Source of the DNA: Lachnospiraceae bacterium 3-1
GTDB lineage: Bacteria > Bacillota > Clostridia > Lachnospirales > Lachnospiraceae
Reading direction: 5' to 3'
Length of the DNA stretch: 64,000 bases
Assembly: GCA_000403255.2 (NCBI GenBank)
Contig: KE159593.1
Coordinates: 253,969 to 317,968 of the forward strand
The translations under genes and the position numbers were made by a program. A model generated the notes under the pieces. That model had not been told where the DNA came from. It ran no database searches and saw nothing but the letters and a program-made list of their open reading frames with translations. This document shows positions 63,928 through 64,000 of the stretch, piece by piece (positions within the stretch are counted from its first letter, which is position 1; each line of letters starts with the position of its first letter).

Positions 63928-64000
63928 ATGAACTTCCAATATAATTACAATCTCCGCGGCAGCAATAGAAAACCGCTGGTTGAAGCTATCAGCCAAATAC
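63928..64000 (+). CDS. Start of a gene cut by the window edge
   Basis: MNFQYNYNLRGSNRKPLVEA after AAAGGAG (63913-63918). The NLRGxxRKxLVxAI opening recalls a short family next to amidoligase genes on Clostridia elements. Only 24 codons are visible. Confidence 0.5.
   Translation, partial: MNFQYNYNLRGSNRKPLVEAISQI

Noticed and set aside
1-64000. CRISPR array
   Set aside because: No evenly spaced direct repeats with unique spacers and no cas genes were seen.

Overview
The window looks like a chromosomal segment of a low-to-mid GC Clostridia bacterium, most likely Lachnospiraceae, carrying the left part of a large mobile element. The evidence is Firmicute-type housekeeping genes with strong AGGAGG ribosome binding sites, a T-box leader before the short-form proS, a YtvI/AI-2E family protein, an OmpR/EnvZ-type pair, SecA with a C-terminal zinc motif, and mobile genes typical of gut Clostridia. 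Taxonomy and all family names come from motif recognition by eye; no search was run.

Region 1 (1-17.7 kb) is mostly backbone: metK, an AAA/nuclease-like protein, an HD hydrolase, a histidine kinase/response regulator pair, an RluA-type pseudouridine synthase, a YtvI-like permease, T-box/proS, a decayed ABC transporter, a TSCPD protein, secA, and a three-gene membrane-lipid cluster (PAP2, VTT, pssA).

Region 2 (17.8-24.4 kb) is a defence island. It has a frameshifted XRE regulator, a promoter with a palindrome lying between its -35 and -10 boxes, two C5-cytosine methyltransferases, and two related PD-(D/E)XK nuclease subunits arranged as in enzymes that cut asymmetric sites. Behind these lie a NUDIX gene with a nonsense codon, an XRE gene, the C-terminal stump of an ABC-3C-type ATPase, an internally deleted IS630 element and an MFS stump. 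Region 3 (24.5-26.6 kb) is a MarR gene and a citrate synthase gene sharing one palindromic operator, then tRNA-Pro(CGG).

Region 4 (26.7-36.4 kb) starts a mobile element at the tRNA: tyrosine integrase, a convergent type I toxin-antitoxin locus, a repressor/cro-like switch, replisome organizer, DnaC-like loader, small terminase subunit and small phage genes. No large terminase or virion gene follows.

Region 5 (36.4-54.5 kb) is the most unusual part. It holds three variable cassettes of a FISUMP-type C-terminal domain with nearly identical DNA ends, a Saccharibacteria-like operon for a 1086-residue surface protein, and three exported proteins with one shared domain but three different membrane anchors. 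It also has two paralogous secreted proteins of unknown function, a minimal tyrosine recombinase, a ParE/antitoxin pair, an orphan Imm51-like gene, and a duplicated 49-bp non-coding element (GTAACA-N12-TGTTAC followed by a hairpin). Firmicute leaders are joined to these domains within single reading frames, which suggests fused and locally adapted surface proteins rather than an assembly artefact.

Region 6 (54.6-64 kb) is a transfer/replication module: MT-A70 methyltransferase, VirD4/HerA-like ATPase, replication-relaxation protein, a third C5-cytosine methyltransferase, a zinc-ribbon regulator, amidoligase, gamma-glutamylcyclotransferase and two DUF5049-like proteins. The element continues past the right edge, so its second attachment site is not visible.
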